From Lacibacter cauensis (lineage in GTDB: Bacteria > Bacteroidota > Bacteroidia > Chitinophagales > Chitinophagaceae), in NCBI RefSeq assembly GCF_007830055.1, contig NZ_VLLE01000006.1, forward strand, positions 186,001 through 250,000: a stretch of 64,000 bases of DNA, read 5' to 3'. Shown in pieces: positions 36,243 to 46,638 of the stretch. The notes below the pieces were generated by a model. The model ran no database searches and had not been told where the DNA came from. It was given only the letters and a program-made list of their open reading frames with translations. Numbering within the stretch: the stretch's first letter is position 1; each line of letters begins with the position of its first letter. Made by a program: the position numbers and the translations under genes.

Positions 36243-37235
36243 CTAAAAATACTGCGGACATTTCATTGAGTTTTTATTTCGGAACCAATCGGCATACACA
36301 TCACCAATTTTCCAGGTTAAGCGAAACGTACTGGAAAAGTAGGAGTCGTTTCTTTCAGGATTACCTCTCTTTTTACCAATACGATATGGAGTATAACCTG
36401 GTATGCCTGGGTAAAACGAACTGGGATTAGCCAGGTATTTTGCTTGTGTTGCCTGTGCAGGTGTGAGATATTTGTCGAACAATGCAGGATCGATATACTT
36501 CGTACTTACATCATCAATGTAATCGCTTCCTGTTTTTCTGTGGATCAACTCGATACCAAATGTAATACGCTCAGTGATATCGTATTTAATACCGACACCC
36601 ATCGGAATAACATATGTAAATGTGCTGTACTCAGGAACGCCTGTTTCCACCATTCCTTGTCCTTCTAAACGGAGTGGTTTTAAATCAACCCACGATTCGT
36701 TGCCTGCAGCATCTTTATACAATCCTTGTGGTTTAAAGCTGATGCCACCGATACCAAGAATTCCGTAGGGACGAAAACGTGGAAGACCGGAGCCATTTTT
36801 TAAACTAAGAAATGCTGTGGGGTATAACTCTATACCAACGTATGCTTCGTAAAGAGGCGAACGGAATGTGAGATTACGGAACTTTCTTGAACCTTCGTAC
36901 GTATCAGCTGGTTGTTTTTGTTTAATTAACCGATCATCGCCTTCCATTTGACCAATGTTAGCAGCTGCACGAAAACCCAACCATTCAGACGGATAATAAG
37001 AAGCAGAAATACCGCCAATCATATTCGTCATCGGAACGTTATTATCTTTTGGACCAATAGTTCCTTTACCACGATTACCACCGAGGTCGCCAAGGAAATT
37101 CATTGGGCCAACATTTAAACCGATTTCGAAACGGGAATTTGCAGTAGTGAGACCAATCTGTGCACTAACTAGATTAGTGGAAAAGATCATCAACAATAAA
37201 GCGTACAGGGAGACTTGTAGTGTACGTCTTTTCAT
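36243..37235 (-). CDS. DUF6089-family outer-membrane beta-barrel protein
   Basis: 330 residues from ATG 37235, which starts the signal peptide (MKRRTLQVSLYALLLMIFSTNLVSAQ region); the longer frame to 37349 is not a plausible start. Mature start FEIGLNVGPMNFLGDLGGNRGKG and later YPSEWLGFRAAANIGQMEGDD match the DUF6089 barrel pattern. Ends with ...FSSTFRLTWKIGDVYADWF. Function unknown. A ~480-nt 3' region with the tandem elements leads to the terminator at 35732. Confidence 0.8.
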   Translation of the reverse strand: MKRRTLQVSLYALLLMIFSTNLVSAQIGLTTANSRFEIGLNVGPMNFLGDLGGNRGKGTIGPKDNNVPMTNMIGGISASYYPSEWLGFRAAANIGQMEGDDRLIKQKQPADTYEGSRKFRNLTFRSPLYEAYVGIELYPTAFLSLKNGSGLPRFRPYGILGIGGISFKPQGLYKDAAGNESWVDLKPLRLEGQGMVETGVPEYSTFTYVIPMGVGIKYDITERITFGIELIHRKTGSDYIDDVSTKYIDPALFDKYLTPAQATQAKYLANPSSFYPGIPGYTPYRIGKKRGNPERNDSYFSSTFRLTWKIGDVYADWFRNKNSMKCPQYF

Positions 37236-37394
37236 AGAATTGGATATTTGGTTTTTCTTCAATTGGATACGACAAGACAATATTAGACAACAAATCTTGA
37301 AGAACAAAATTTTTTGATTCAGAAATACATGAAAACCCTTTGCCAGCATAGGTTTTTAAGGAGTTTTACTGATGGTGTTTCGTAAAATTACCTA

Positions 37395-37856
37395 TTAGTT
37401 TTCAATATTCCGAATCATTTCTATGTGCTCAATATCATCTTCAAGATAGATCGCACTTGTTTGTACAAATCCAAGCGATGAATAAAATTGCTGCAGGTAA
37501 TATTGTGCGCCTATTTTAATTGGCACATCTCCAAATAATGCTTTGCATTGTTCGATGGCTTGCTGCATTAAAACTCTGCCAACGCCGGTACCTCTTGCTG
37601 CAGGATTCGTCAGCACTCGCCCGATCGAAGGCTCCTCGTACGAAACACCGGGTGGCAATAACCGCACATAGGCCATCAGCTTCCCCTCCTCATTAACGCC
37701 CATATAATGCCAGCCTTTCAAATCTTTATAATCAGCATCCTGGTACACACAATTTTGCTCTACTACAAATACTTCGTTACGCAACCACATGATGTCGTAT
37801 AACTCATACGGTGTTAACGCTTCAAACTTTTTTAATATCCAGTTTAGTTTTATCAT
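37395..37856 (-). CDS. GNAT acetyltransferase, ElaA-like
   Basis: 153 residues. Motifs LTPYELYDIMWLRNEVFVVEQNCVYQDAD and GRVLTNPAARGTGVGRVLM (acetyl-CoA P-loop) are those of the ElaA group of GNAT proteins. The start overlaps the end of the M28 gene by 4 nt (ATGA), so the two are translationally coupled. Substrate unknown. Confidence 0.88.
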   Translation of the reverse strand: MIKLNWILKKFEALTPYELYDIMWLRNEVFVVEQNCVYQDADYKDLKGWHYMGVNEEGKLMAYVRLLPPGVSYEEPSIGRVLTNPAARGTGVGRVLMQQAIEQCKALFGDVPIKIGAQYYLQQFYSSLGFVQTSAIYLEDDIEHIEMIRNIEN

Positions 37857-39202
37857 CGTCCGGGTGTTGGAACAACAGGTAAACTTTCGTTACCGAATTC
37901 ATTTACCGATTGTACTGCGAAAAAATAATTGTCTTTTGAATAAGGCAGTTTTACATTGGTATCTGCCGTAAAAATTTTCTTTTGCCAAACGGCACTTGTT
38001 GTTTCACGCACCAATACATAATAGCCTTTTACTTTACCTGCTGCCGGTGCTTTCCAGTTAATCAGCGAATAATTGGTAAGATTTCTTGTTTCGATTTTAA
38101 CTTCCAGTGGCATAGATGGCGCCTTTGCCAAATTCGCCAACGAAGCGAGGTTGATGCCTGTGTTTTTTGCCAGATAAACAAAGTCCATAAACTCAGGCAA
38201 ATCGCCATACTGCGTTCCTTTTTCAGTACGCAGATCCTGGTGCTGATGATCGAAATTTTCGTTCATTTCTGTAATACGTACCGCTGCATACCCTTTTTGT
38301 ACAAAGGGTGTATGATCGCCACCACGTAAAAACCGATCATTGCGATAAACCATCACCACTTCCAGGTTGTCGACATAACGCTCGCCTACCTCTTTTACAT
38401 AACGGGCCAGTTGTCTCGACTTGCCATCATTCTCCAAACCAAGGTTCCGGATATTCGCTGCGCTTTTATCTAACTCATAGGCAGGTAATCCTTCGCTAAA
38501 CACACGCACTTTTGTGTTATCAATAATCATGGTTTCGCTACTGTTGTTGGAGCCCATAATATCGTTGTTGAGCACCGCTTCAATTACCCAGTTGGCATCT
38601 TTCGCTTTACCGGCTAAAAAGTTGGCCCCTAACAATCCCTGTTCTTCGCCACTAACAGCTACAAAAATGATGGTTGCTGAAAATTCGTATTTACTCATGA
38701 TACGGGCACATTCCAATACTGCCGCAACGCCACTGCCATCATCGTTTGCACCGGGTGCTGCACTGGTGGCATTCATTACATCCGTAACACGACTATCCAA
38801 ATGTCCGCTGATGACAAAGATGCGTCCATCAGCAGGATTCGTTCCTTTTAAGATCGCCATAGCATTGCCGAGATTCACTGCTTTGCTGATGCGTCTTCCA
38901 TCGGGCTGCAACGTGGTGGTATCTACCATTGCCGTCATGCGGCCGTTCGATTGTTTGGCAAATTCGTTGAACTTCGCTACCACCCATTCACGTGCAGCAC
39001 CAATACCATTCTTTTGATCGGTTACGGTACTCATGGTATGCCTTGTGCCAAAACTCACCATCTTATAGATGTAGGCTTTCAACGAATCGGGTGAAATTTC
39101 CTTTACCATCTTTTCAATATCCGGATCCCGCTGAATAATTGTTTGGCTCTTTGCAGCACCGATCGTTAGAATGAATGCTGCAGCTAACAGAAAATGCTTC
39201 AT
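37853..39202 (-). CDS. M28-family Zn peptidase with C-terminal Fn3-like domain
   Basis: 449 residues. Signal peptide MKHFLLAAAFILTIGAAKSQ. Zinc ligands in SGHLDSRV, PGANDDGSGVAAVLECA (Asp) and SGEEQGLLGA (Glu), with a later RGGDHTPF region. This is the M28 aminopeptidase fold. Residues ~355-445 look like a fibronectin type III module. Exported to the periplasm or surface. Lies 15 nt from the rarA end. Confidence 0.9.
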   Translation of the reverse strand: MKHFLLAAAFILTIGAAKSQTIIQRDPDIEKMVKEISPDSLKAYIYKMVSFGTRHTMSTVTDQKNGIGAAREWVVAKFNEFAKQSNGRMTAMVDTTTLQPDGRRISKAVNLGNAMAILKGTNPADGRIFVISGHLDSRVTDVMNATSAAPGANDDGSGVAAVLECARIMSKYEFSATIIFVAVSGEEQGLLGANFLAGKAKDANWVIEAVLNNDIMGSNNSSETMIIDNTKVRVFSEGLPAYELDKSAANIRNLGLENDGKSRQLARYVKEVGERYVDNLEVVMVYRNDRFLRGGDHTPFVQKGYAAVRITEMNENFDHQHQDLRTEKGTQYGDLPEFMDFVYLAKNTGINLASLANLAKAPSMPLEVKIETRNLTNYSLINWKAPAAGKVKGYYVLVRETTSAVWQKKIFTADTNVKLPYSKDNYFFAVQSVNEFGNESLPVVPTPGR

Positions 39203-39217
39203 ACTGTACAGTTGGTT

Positions 39218-40480
39218 TTAGTAATTATATTTTTCTTTCCAGAGTTGTTTTAAAAAACGACGCAGCTCTTCCTCTCTTGCATTTTTACCCGGCTCATAAA
39301 ATTTTGTTCCGCTGATTGCATCGGGCAAATATTCCTGCACAGAGAAATTGTTTTCGTAGTTATGCGAATACTGATACCCTTTACCATAATCCATATTCTT
39401 CATCAACTTCGTTGGTGCATTACGGATATGTAACGGCACCGATAAATCGCCACTCTGCCTCACTACAGATAAGGCTGCATCAATAGCAGCATACGATGCA
39501 TTACTCTTTGGCGATGAAGCCAGATAAACCGCACACTGCGACAAAATAATTCTCGATTCCGGATAACCGATTTTGCTCACTGCTTCAAATGTTGCATTGG
39601 CCAACAGCAGTGCATTCGGATTGGCATTGCCAATATCTTCACTTGCAAGAATCAATAATCTGCGGGCAATAAACTTTACGTCTTCCCCCCCTTCAATCAT
39701 ACGTGCCAGCCAGTAAACCGCTGCGTTGGGATCGCTTCCACGGATTGATTTGATAAAGGCTGAAATGATATCGTAATGCTGCTCGCCACTCTTATCGTAC
39801 AACGCCATTTTTTGCTGAATGGTTTGTAACACAAGTTCATCGGTAATAACAAATTCGTCTGTTGATGAGGATGTGTCTGTTACAATTTCCAACAGGTTCA
39901 ATAACTTTCGTGCATCACCACCACTTAAGCGAATGAGTGCTTCCGTTTCTTTCAACTCAATAGTTCGTTTCTTCAACTCTTCATCTTCACGAATAGCTTT
40001 CTGTAAAAGCTGCACAAGATCTTTTTCATCCAATGCTTTCAACACAAATACCTGGCAACGGCTCAGCAAGGCACTGTTTACTTCAAACGAAGGATTTTCG
40101 GTTGTAGCGCCGATTAATGTAATGATCCCTTTTTCTACTGCACCTAACAAGGCATCCTGTTGCCCTTTATTGAAGCGATGAATTTCATCGATAAACAAAA
40201 TGGCTTTGGTTTCCTGCTTTGCCTGTTCAATTACTTCTCGTACATCTTTTACACCACTGCTGATGGCACTCAGTTGAAAATAAGCAGCATCAACAGAATG
40301 GGCAATAATGTTGGTAATGGTTGTTTTACCAACACCGGGCGGGCCCCATAAAATCATGCTGGGTATATGTCCGCTGGCAATTGCTTTTTGAAGAATACCT
40401 CCATTACCGGAAAGATGTTGCTGACCGACAAGATCCTGCAATTGTGTTGGTCGTAACCGTTCGGCGAGTGGCTGTTGCAT
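39218..40480 (-). CDS. rarA: Replication-associated recombination protein A
   Basis: 420 residues. Walker A GPPGVGKTTITN, Walker B FIDEIHRFNKGQQD, sensor GATTENPSFEVNSALLSRC and the C-terminal MgsA/RarA domain (IRGSDPNAAVYWLARMIEGGED). The protein acts at stalled replication forks. Confidence 0.94.
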   Translation of the reverse strand: MQQPLAERLRPTQLQDLVGQQHLSGNGGILQKAIASGHIPSMILWGPPGVGKTTITNIIAHSVDAAYFQLSAISSGVKDVREVIEQAKQETKAILFIDEIHRFNKGQQDALLGAVEKGIITLIGATTENPSFEVNSALLSRCQVFVLKALDEKDLVQLLQKAIREDEELKKRTIELKETEALIRLSGGDARKLLNLLEIVTDTSSSTDEFVITDELVLQTIQQKMALYDKSGEQHYDIISAFIKSIRGSDPNAAVYWLARMIEGGEDVKFIARRLLILASEDIGNANPNALLLANATFEAVSKIGYPESRIILSQCAVYLASSPKSNASYAAIDAALSVVRQSGDLSVPLHIRNAPTKLMKNMDYGKGYQYSHNYENNFSVQEYLPDAISGTKFYEPGKNAREEELRRFLKQLWKEKYNY

Positions 40481-40545
40481 AGGGCAAGTTATTGCAATTC
40501 TGCAAACGGAAACAACCCAAACAACAGGATTTTATGAATGGCAGA

Positions 40546-41388
40546 TCAGGGATGATACTGCTTCAGAAATACAGCCACTTTTGCAAACGCATCTGCATAA
40601 GTAGCGGCATCCCAATCGCCATGTCCGGCACCGTTATAAACAACCGACTGGCTGGGCACATTGGCTGCAGTTAATTTCGTGTGCAGTAATGTCGATTGCG
40701 AAGGCGCAACAATTAAATCGTTACTTCCGTGCAGTAATAAAGTGGGGGCTACACCGGCAATGGCAAATGTGTAGGGCGATGATTGCTGATATAGCACAGG
40801 ATTAGAGGAAGGAGTTGCACCCGTTACAGATGCAAGTAATAAAGGCACCAAGGGATTGGGTGGATTATTATACATCTGCACCAATTCTGTAGGACCAAAA
40901 AACGAAACCACTGCTTTTGCTTTTACAGGTGTACTGTATTTGTATGCCTGCAGTAATGCAAGATGTGCACCGGCACTTGCACCAATGAATGCAAACCGAT
41001 CGGACACGGCATATTCGTTTCGTTTGCTGAAAATAAATTCAACAGCTGCTTTTACATCATTCTCCTGAGCAGGAAACAAATTCTGACCATTTGCTGCCAA
41101 GCGGTAACTGATATTGAAAATAGCGTAGTTGGGTAAGCGTCGTTTGAGTGTATCAACAAAAACATTCAGATCGTTGCGGCTGCCTTCTGTCCATCCACCT
41201 CCATGTATTAAAATGAGTACAGGTGTTCCTGTTGTACTTCTGCCTGCAGGCAAATACACATCCATTGCCTGCTTGGCATCTGTTCCATACTTCACATTCA
41301 GGAAGGTTTTTGCTGCATTGGCATCTTCTTTCTTTTTGCAGGAAGCAAAAAACAGCATTGTCAGCAAGCAAACGAACAGTATACGCAT
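40546..41388 (-). CDS. Alpha/beta hydrolase (esterase-like) lipoprotein
   Basis: 280 residues. Lipobox FFASC after a short hydrophobic start suggests a lipoprotein. Oxyanion motif ILIHGGGWTEGSRND, nucleophile GASAGAHLALL and His near GAGHGDWD belong to the BD-FAE/HSL-like carboxylesterase group. Likely periplasmic or outer-membrane attached; substrate unknown. Confidence 0.88.
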   Translation of the reverse strand: MRILFVCLLTMLFFASCKKKEDANAAKTFLNVKYGTDAKQAMDVYLPAGRSTTGTPVLILIHGGGWTEGSRNDLNVFVDTLKRRLPNYAIFNISYRLAANGQNLFPAQENDVKAAVEFIFSKRNEYAVSDRFAFIGASAGAHLALLQAYKYSTPVKAKAVVSFFGPTELVQMYNNPPNPLVPLLLASVTGATPSSNPVLYQQSSPYTFAIAGVAPTLLLHGSNDLIVAPSQSTLLHTKLTAANVPSQSVVYNGAGHGDWDAATYADAFAKVAVFLKQYHP

Positions 41389-41448
41389 ATACGATCAATT
41401 TACTTAAAGAAACGAAAAACCGTCAGATGCATTGTGTTAAAACAAAAC

Positions 41449-41970
41449 TCAGTAAGGTTGATTATTTTTCGGCTGCTCATCAAACAGGGCTGCATATTGC
41501 TTCATGTAACGGAAAGTTGCAGAAATATGATAGCCCAACGCCACGGCATAGATAAGAAGGAACCAAATGGCCACTTTCATAATGTTCAAAAACAGCCCGG
41601 TAGGTAAAGGTGTTTTTGATTGTTGTACTGCTGCAAAATCATTCACAGCCTGGTTCAGTACCGATGGTTCAAGAATAACTGCAATGGATTGAAAAATATT
41701 CATCACAACAAACACAAGGGCTACATATGCATTCACCCTTATAAAATCACGCAGCTTTACTTTTAATTTTTGTTTACCATCAAGACCGTTATGCAAAAAC
41801 AAAAAACTTGAAATGGAATAGAGCACCACTGCAACTACTACAAATACACTGATGAGCAAAGCAGGATTAGCTAATGCAATCAACAACGTAAACAGTGCTG
41901 CGATGCCAAGAAGGACGGCAATGACTAAAAGAAAATAAGAAACAATACGATAGAGCAATAACGACTTCAT
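41449..41970 (-). CDS. Hypothetical membrane protein (about four TM segments)
   Basis: 173 residues with hydrophobic segments near residues 5-32, 37-57, 80-100 and 128-150. No recognised catalytic motif. Separated from aspS by the terminator at 41986-42019. Confidence 0.7.
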   Translation of the reverse strand: MKSLLLYRIVSYFLLVIAVLLGIAALFTLLIALANPALLISVFVVVAVVLYSISSFLFLHNGLDGKQKLKVKLRDFIRVNAYVALVFVVMNIFQSIAVILEPSVLNQAVNDFAAVQQSKTPLPTGLFLNIMKVAIWFLLIYAVALGYHISATFRYMKQYAALFDEQPKNNQPY

Positions 41971-41985
41971 ACATAATTAAATAAG

Positions 41986-42019
41986 AATGCTCTGCACAAT
42001 ACAGGTTGTGCAGAGCATT
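41986..42019 (-). terminator. Terminator of aspS
   Basis: 14-bp perfect stem AATGCTCTGCACAA / TTGTGCAGAGCATT with a 6-nt loop, 15 nt after the aspS stop. Confidence 0.85.
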
Positions 42020-42033
42020 TTAACTACAAAAAA

Positions 42034-43878
42034 TTATTTCAAATCCAGCTTAATCTGCAATTCATCAAACTGCTTATTGTTGATTTCGCTTGGCGCATCG
42101 AGCATTACATCTCTTCCAGAATTATTTTTCGGGAAGGCAATAAAATCACGGATGCTTTCGCTGCCACCAAGGATCGAACACAAACGATCGAAACCAAACG
42201 CAATACCACCATGTGGCGGTGCGCCATATTCAAATGCACCGAGTAAGAAACCAAACTTGTGTTGCTGTTCTTCTGCATCCATACCCAATGCGGCAAACAT
42301 TTTTTCCTGCAACTCACGTTGATAAATACGAATAGAACCACCGCCAATTTCATTTCCGTTCAACACCATATCATACGCATTGGCTTTGATGTTGGCATAC
42401 GGATGCTCCAGGTATTTATCCAGATCATCAACCTTTGGACTGTTGTTGATCATGATGTCAATATGTGAAGGCTTCGGACTTGTAAACGGATGATGTCTTG
42501 CTACCCAACGGCCGGCACCACCGCCATCCTGGTCTTCCAATGCAAACTCAAACAACGGAAAATCGAGTACCCATAATAACTTAAACTCATTGTCTTTCCG
42601 TAAACCTAAACGTTTCCCCATTTCCAAACGGAGTTCGCTGGTGGCTTTACGGGTACGTTCTTCTGTACCAGCAAGAATCAACACGAGATCGCCTGCTTTT
42701 GCATTTGCGGCATCAGCAATGGCTTTTAATTTTTCTTCGCTGTAAAATTTATCTACGCTGCTTTTGTATGTACCATCAGCATTGCATTTGATGAACACCA
42801 AACCCTTCATGCCAATCTGCGGACGTTTTACCCACTCGGTTAATTCATCGGTTTGCTTGCGTGTGTACTCACTGCAGCCCGGCACAGCAATCGCCAAAAC
42901 GGTTTCTGCTTCATCAAACACTTTAAAATCAACTCCATCAATTAAAGCCGATTGGCTCTGCTTGGTTGGGAATGTATGTGCAGGAAACTTGAGATTGCAA
43001 ACCTTCATACCAAAACGGATATCGGGTTTATCATTTCCGTATTGCCACATGGCTTCTTCCCATGTCATGCGTTCAACCGCTTCGGTATAATCAATGTTCT
43101 TTACTTCTTTGAAGATAGATTTGATCATCCCTTCAAACATGTTCAGAATATCTTCCTGCTCTACAAATGCCATTTCACAATCGATCTGGGTAAACTCCGG
43201 CTGACGATCGGCTCGAAGATCTTCATCTCGAAAACATTTTACAATCTGGTAGTAACGGTCGTAACCACTTACCATCAACAGCTGTTTAAATGTTTGCGGA
43301 CTTTGCGGCAGTGCATAAAATTGTCCGGGGTTCATTCTTGAAGGCACTACGAAATCTCTTGCACCTTCAGGAGTTGACTTAATTAAGAACGGTGTTTCAA
43401 TATCCATAAAGCCATTACCATGCAAATAGTTTCTTGCAGCACGGTTTACGGCATAACGCAATTCCAGATTTCTTTTCACTGCGTTACGACGCAGATCGAG
43501 AAAACGGTATTTCATCCGCAGATCATCGCCACCATCAGTATCATCCTGTATGGTGAATGGAGGAACAGCAGACTTGTTGAGTATTTTAAATTCGCTCACC
43601 AGCAGTTCAATATCACCTGTTGCAATGTTGGGATTTTTGTTGCTGCGCTCACTTACGGTGCCGGTTGCCTGTAATACAAACTCACGGCCCAGCGGGTTTT
43701 CATCAAGTACTTTGTTCAGCTCTTCGCCAAACAACAATTGAGTGATGCCATAACGATCCCGCAGATCCACAAACGTAATACTGCCGAACTTACGAACAGT
43801 TTGCACCCATCCGGCGAGGGTTACGGTTGTTCCAATATGATTACTTCTTAATTCGCCACAAGTATGAGAACGATACAT
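42034..43878 (-). CDS. aspS: Aspartyl-tRNA synthetase
   Basis: 614 residues. OB-fold anticodon domain first ([23 protein letters not shown]), then class II motifs: [31 protein letters not shown] and the C-terminal [13 protein letters not shown] insert is present. It charges tRNA-Asp (possibly also Asn). Confidence 0.96.
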   Translation of the reverse strand: MYRSHTCGELRSNHIGTTVTLAGWVQTVRKFGSITFVDLRDRYGITQLLFGEELNKVLDENPLGREFVLQATGTVSERSNKNPNIATGDIELLVSEFKILNKSAVPPFTIQDDTDGGDDLRMKYRFLDLRRNAVKRNLELRYAVNRAARNYLHGNGFMDIETPFLIKSTPEGARDFVVPSRMNPGQFYALPQSPQTFKQLLMVSGYDRYYQIVKCFRDEDLRADRQPEFTQIDCEMAFVEQEDILNMFEGMIKSIFKEVKNIDYTEAVERMTWEEAMWQYGNDKPDIRFGMKVCNLKFPAHTFPTKQSQSALIDGVDFKVFDEAETVLAIAVPGCSEYTRKQTDELTEWVKRPQIGMKGLVFIKCNADGTYKSSVDKFYSEEKLKAIADAANAKAGDLVLILAGTEERTRKATSELRLEMGKRLGLRKDNEFKLLWVLDFPLFEFALEDQDGGGAGRWVARHHPFTSPKPSHIDIMINNSPKVDDLDKYLEHPYANIKANAYDMVLNGNEIGGGSIRIYQRELQEKMFAALGMDAEEQQHKFGFLLGAFEYGAPPHGGIAFGFDRLCSILGGSESIRDFIAFPKNNSGRDVMLDAPSEINNKQFDELQIKLDLK

Positions 43879-43955
43879 AGTAAAGTTTAAAGTTGAACGT
43901 TGAAAATGAAAAGTAAGGCGCTGCCAAAACTTAACAGCTTCAACCTAAAGGTTTG
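43879..43955. repeat. Word-hairpin spacer upstream of aspS
   Basis: AAAGTTTAAAGTTGAACG and GTTGAAAATGAAAAG on one side and, inverted, CCTTTAGGTTGAAGC (read on the other strand) on the other. Weaker than the other members of the set. Confidence 0.35.
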
Positions 43956-44003
43956 CTAAGGAGCGCAAAGATAACCATTGAGCGGTAACCAGCCGAAGCG
44001 AAG

Positions 44004-44450
44004 TCAGACTGATTTCTGTTCCTTTTCGTGGGTAAGTTCTTCGGCTACCACTTCTTCGGTTTGGCGGCTAAGTTTTTCCCTGAAAGATGAACTGGTAAAA
44101 TACAGGCCATAATAAACAAAGAGGATCAGCAACCCGATGCCAAAAGGAATCAAAGCCATGTGCCGCATGCCGTACTTGCCTTCGTCCCAGCCATAAAACT
44201 CACCAATCATCCAGGTACAGTTGGCAAAGATCCAGAATACAACAGCAAGGTTATGTACCAGCTCCGAAATAAGCTTCCGGGTTTGCCAGGTAATGAGTAC
44301 AGCAGCCAATACGGTTGGTACAATCATGATCAAGCCGGGAATCCGCAGGTTCAATGCCCAGAACGCATCTTTAATGAGCCAGAAAAGAATATGCAGATTT
44401 TCGATACGGCGAAACCGTGCAGGAATGGAATAGATGACTTGATTACTCAT
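44004..44450 (-). CDS. Hypothetical membrane protein, 148 aa
   Basis: Three to four hydrophobic segments (about residues 22-30, 38-58, 65-82, 98-116); charged C-terminus. Contains WTWMIGEFYGWDEGKYGMRHMALIPFG. No family recognised. Confidence 0.65.
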   Translation of the reverse strand: MSNQVIYSIPARFRRIENLHILFWLIKDAFWALNLRIPGLIMIVPTVLAAVLITWQTRKLISELVHNLAVVFWIFANCTWMIGEFYGWDEGKYGMRHMALIPFGIGLLILFVYYGLYFTSSSFREKLSRQTEEVVAEELTHEKEQKSV

Positions 44451-44505
44451 GAATGTTGTTTGAATGGGAAGGCATAAAAATAAGAAATGAATGGATGCAT
44501 GAGTC

Positions 44506-44530
44506 CTGAGCGTTCTTCGACTTCGCTCAG
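44506..44530. repeat. REP-like palindrome CTGAGCG/CGCTCAG
   Basis: 7-bp arms around TTCTTCGACTT. Resembles the 'CCCTGAGCG...GTCGAAGGG' intergenic elements seen in many Bacteroidota. The remainder of 44451-44672 holds the dnaJ terminator and nothing else clear. Confidence 0.45.
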
Positions 44531-44618
44531 AATCGAAGGGTATTTTTTGTCAATCGAGCGATAGTCGAGATGGACGTTGAAGTAATACACTCTTCTGTTG
44601 ACGAGGCCATATTCGGGA

Positions 44619-44648
44619 CAAAAAAAATGGCGAGTATTGAACTCGCCA
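44619..44648 (-). terminator. Terminator of the grpE-dnaJ unit
   Basis: GGCGAGT-TCAAT-ACTCGCC on the minus strand followed by eight T, 25 nt past the dnaJ stop. Confidence 0.9.
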
Positions 44649-44672
44649 CTTACTATTTTTCAATCACTGTTT

Positions 44673-45839
44673 TTAGCTAAACATTTCCCGTACCCGTTCA
44701 AAGAAGCCTTTATCGCCTTTTTCGGGTTTGGGATGAAAATTCTGGCTTTGCTGCATTTTTTCCAGCATTGCTTTTTCTTCGGAGCTAAGGTTTTGCGGTG
44801 TCCAAACATTTACATAGATCAGCTGATCACCTTTTTCATAACTCTGTACCGCAGGGAAACCTTTGCCTTTGAGGCGGAAAATTTTACCGCTTTGTGTGCC
44901 CGGAGGTATTTTAATTTTTGCACGACCGTCGATGGTAGGCACTTCGGCCTGGATACCAAACACCGCATCGGGGAACGAAATATGCAGATCATATGCCACA
45001 TTCAATCCATCACGATGGAGCTGTGGATGTGCTTCTTCTTCGATCAATACGATGAGGTCACCGGCAGGACCGCCACGCTCACCTGTGTTTCCACGGCCGC
45101 TAACATTCAGCTGCATGCCTTCCTGTACACCGGCCGGAATTTCGATGGTAATATTTTCTTCGCCATACACACGGCCTTCGCCTTTACATGCTGTACACTT
45201 ATTGGCAATGGTTGAACCTTCGCCGTTACAGGTTGGACAAGTTGTTACCGTTTGCATCTGTCCAAGGAATGTATTTTGTACACGCCTTACCTGGCCGCTA
45301 CCACCGCAGGTGCCGCAGGTTTGCATACTGCTTTTATCTTTTGCACCGGTGCTGCCACAGGTTGTACAGCCAACATATTTTTTAACCTTAATGGTTTTGC
45401 TGGCACCTTTTGCTATTTCTTCGTAATTGAGTTTGATGCGTACACGCAAATTGCTGCCTCTTACACCTCTTGTTTTGCCACCGCCTCTGCGTTGGCCTCC
45501 GCCGCCGCCAAAGAAACTTCCGAACGGACTATCATCTCCAAAAATATCGCCGAACTGGCTGAAGATATCATCCATGTTCATGTTATGACCGCCACCAAAA
45601 CCTCCACGTCCATTACCACCTACACCTGCATGTCCGTAACGATCGTATTGTGCTTTCTTATCTGCATCGCTTAAAACTTCATACGCTTCTGCAGCTTCCT
45701 TAAATTTCTCTTCGGCTTCTTTGTTTCCAGGGTTACGGTCGGGGTGATACTGCATGGCAACTTTGCGGTATGCTTTTTTAATTTCATCCGCAGAAGCAGT
45801 TTTGCTTACACCTAATATTTCGTAAAAATCTCTTTTCAT
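44673..45839 (-). CDS. dnaJ: Chaperone DnaJ
   Basis: 388 residues. J domain with the HPD motif (YHPDRNPGN), Gly/Phe region, four CxxCxGxG zinc repeats ([32 protein letters not shown]) and the C-terminal substrate domain. It stimulates DnaK. The spacer to grpE is an inverted-repeat hairpin. Confidence 0.96.
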   Translation of the reverse strand: MKRDFYEILGVSKTASADEIKKAYRKVAMQYHPDRNPGNKEAEEKFKEAAEAYEVLSDADKKAQYDRYGHAGVGGNGRGGFGGGHNMNMDDIFSQFGDIFGDDSPFGSFFGGGGGQRRGGGKTRGVRGSNLRVRIKLNYEEIAKGASKTIKVKKYVGCTTCGSTGAKDKSSMQTCGTCGGSGQVRRVQNTFLGQMQTVTTCPTCNGEGSTIANKCTACKGEGRVYGEENITIEIPAGVQEGMQLNVSGRGNTGERGGPAGDLIVLIEEEAHPQLHRDGLNVAYDLHISFPDAVFGIQAEVPTIDGRAKIKIPPGTQSGKIFRLKGKGFPAVQSYEKGDQLIYVNVWTPQNLSSEEKAMLEKMQQSQNFHPKPEKGDKGFFERVREMFS

Positions 45840-45916
45840 AATGTGGAAATTTGAGAATTTGAAAATGTGCTAATTGTGTTCAATTTTCAAATTCTCAAAT
45901 TGAATTAATTTTCAAA
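45840..45916. repeat. Word-hairpin spacer between grpE and dnaJ
   Basis: Perfect 19-bp inverted repeat: 45848-45866 (ATTTGAGAATTTGAAAAT core) and 45883-45901, with a 16-nt loop. A third copy of TTTTCAAATT follows. Clearest member of the set. Confidence 0.7.
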
Positions 45917-46489
45917 TTATTTACCGACCACCACTTTTGCAAAACGGATGATTTTATCGTTAAGCAAATATCCTTTTTCAATTTCGTCGATTACTTTTCC
46001 TTTCAACTCTTCGGTTGGCGCAGGAATTTCCGTAATTGCTTCATGTTTGTCAGCATCAAAGTCCAGCCACTTCGTTTCCATTACTTTCAACCCACGGTTC
46101 TGTAACGATGACCGGAGTTTATGAAACACCAGTTTTACGCCTTCGTCAACGGGCCCCGCTTTCGAAAGTTCAATTTCGGCACGGTCGGCATCATCCAGTA
46201 CTTCCAGTAAAGAAACAATTACTTCCTTACCGGCAGTCTGCATCTGCTCCACTCGTTCTTTTGCTGTGCGGCGACGGAAATTATCGAACTCGGCCATGAG
46301 GTAGAGGTATTTTTTCTTTTCCTCTTCCAACGCTTCTTTCAGCTTTTCCAGTTCACTCTCCTCAGCCACTTGTTCATTGAGGTGATTGACACCTGCAATA
46401 TTTTCATCGGTATTAATATCTGCACTGAATGCAGTATTATTTGCTTCTGCTGCGTTTTGTTCTGTCATTTCGTTCGTCTTTTGATCCAT
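45917..46489 (-). CDS. grpE: Nucleotide exchange factor GrpE
   Basis: 190 residues from the ATG at 46489; the frame is open to 46537 but those bases lie in the rlmI upstream area. Acidic start, long coiled coil (EELEKLKEALEEEKKKYLY type) then AEFDNFRRRTAKE and the beta domain with VMETKWLDFDADKHEAI and AKVVVGK. It removes ADP from DnaK. Coding order grpE then dnaJ with no dnaK nearby. Confidence 0.93.
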   Translation of the reverse strand: MDQKTNEMTEQNAAEANNTAFSADINTDENIAGVNHLNEQVAEESELEKLKEALEEEKKKYLYLMAEFDNFRRRTAKERVEQMQTAGKEVIVSLLEVLDDADRAEIELSKAGPVDEGVKLVFHKLRSSLQNRGLKVMETKWLDFDADKHEAITEIPAPTEELKGKVIDEIEKGYLLNDKIIRFAKVVVGK

Positions 46490-46624
46490 AAATGGTAAAA
46501 TTGTCGGCAAAGGTAAGCTGGTCAAGAATATTGCCAATGGCTCAATTTGGACAAATTGTCTTGCCTTGCAGCAGCCAACAGCTATTTACTTCACAGTTCC
46601 AACCTTGCACTTCGTACTTACCAT

Positions 46625-46632
46625 TATCTTTG
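46625..46632 (+). promoter_or_regulatory. -7 element of rlmI, implying a near-leaderless mRNA
   Basis: TATCTTTG matches TAnnTTTG and ends 6 nt before the ATG at 46639; TTG occurs 17 nt upstream. The transcript would start at or a few bases before the start codon. Confidence 0.55.
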
Positions 46633-46638
46633 CCCGCT

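Noticed and set aside
46492-46638. Longer start for rlmI and (46490-46537) for grpE
   Set aside because: The two extensions overlap each other on opposite strands, cover the -7 element, and lack family similarity; the internal ATGs begin the known domains.
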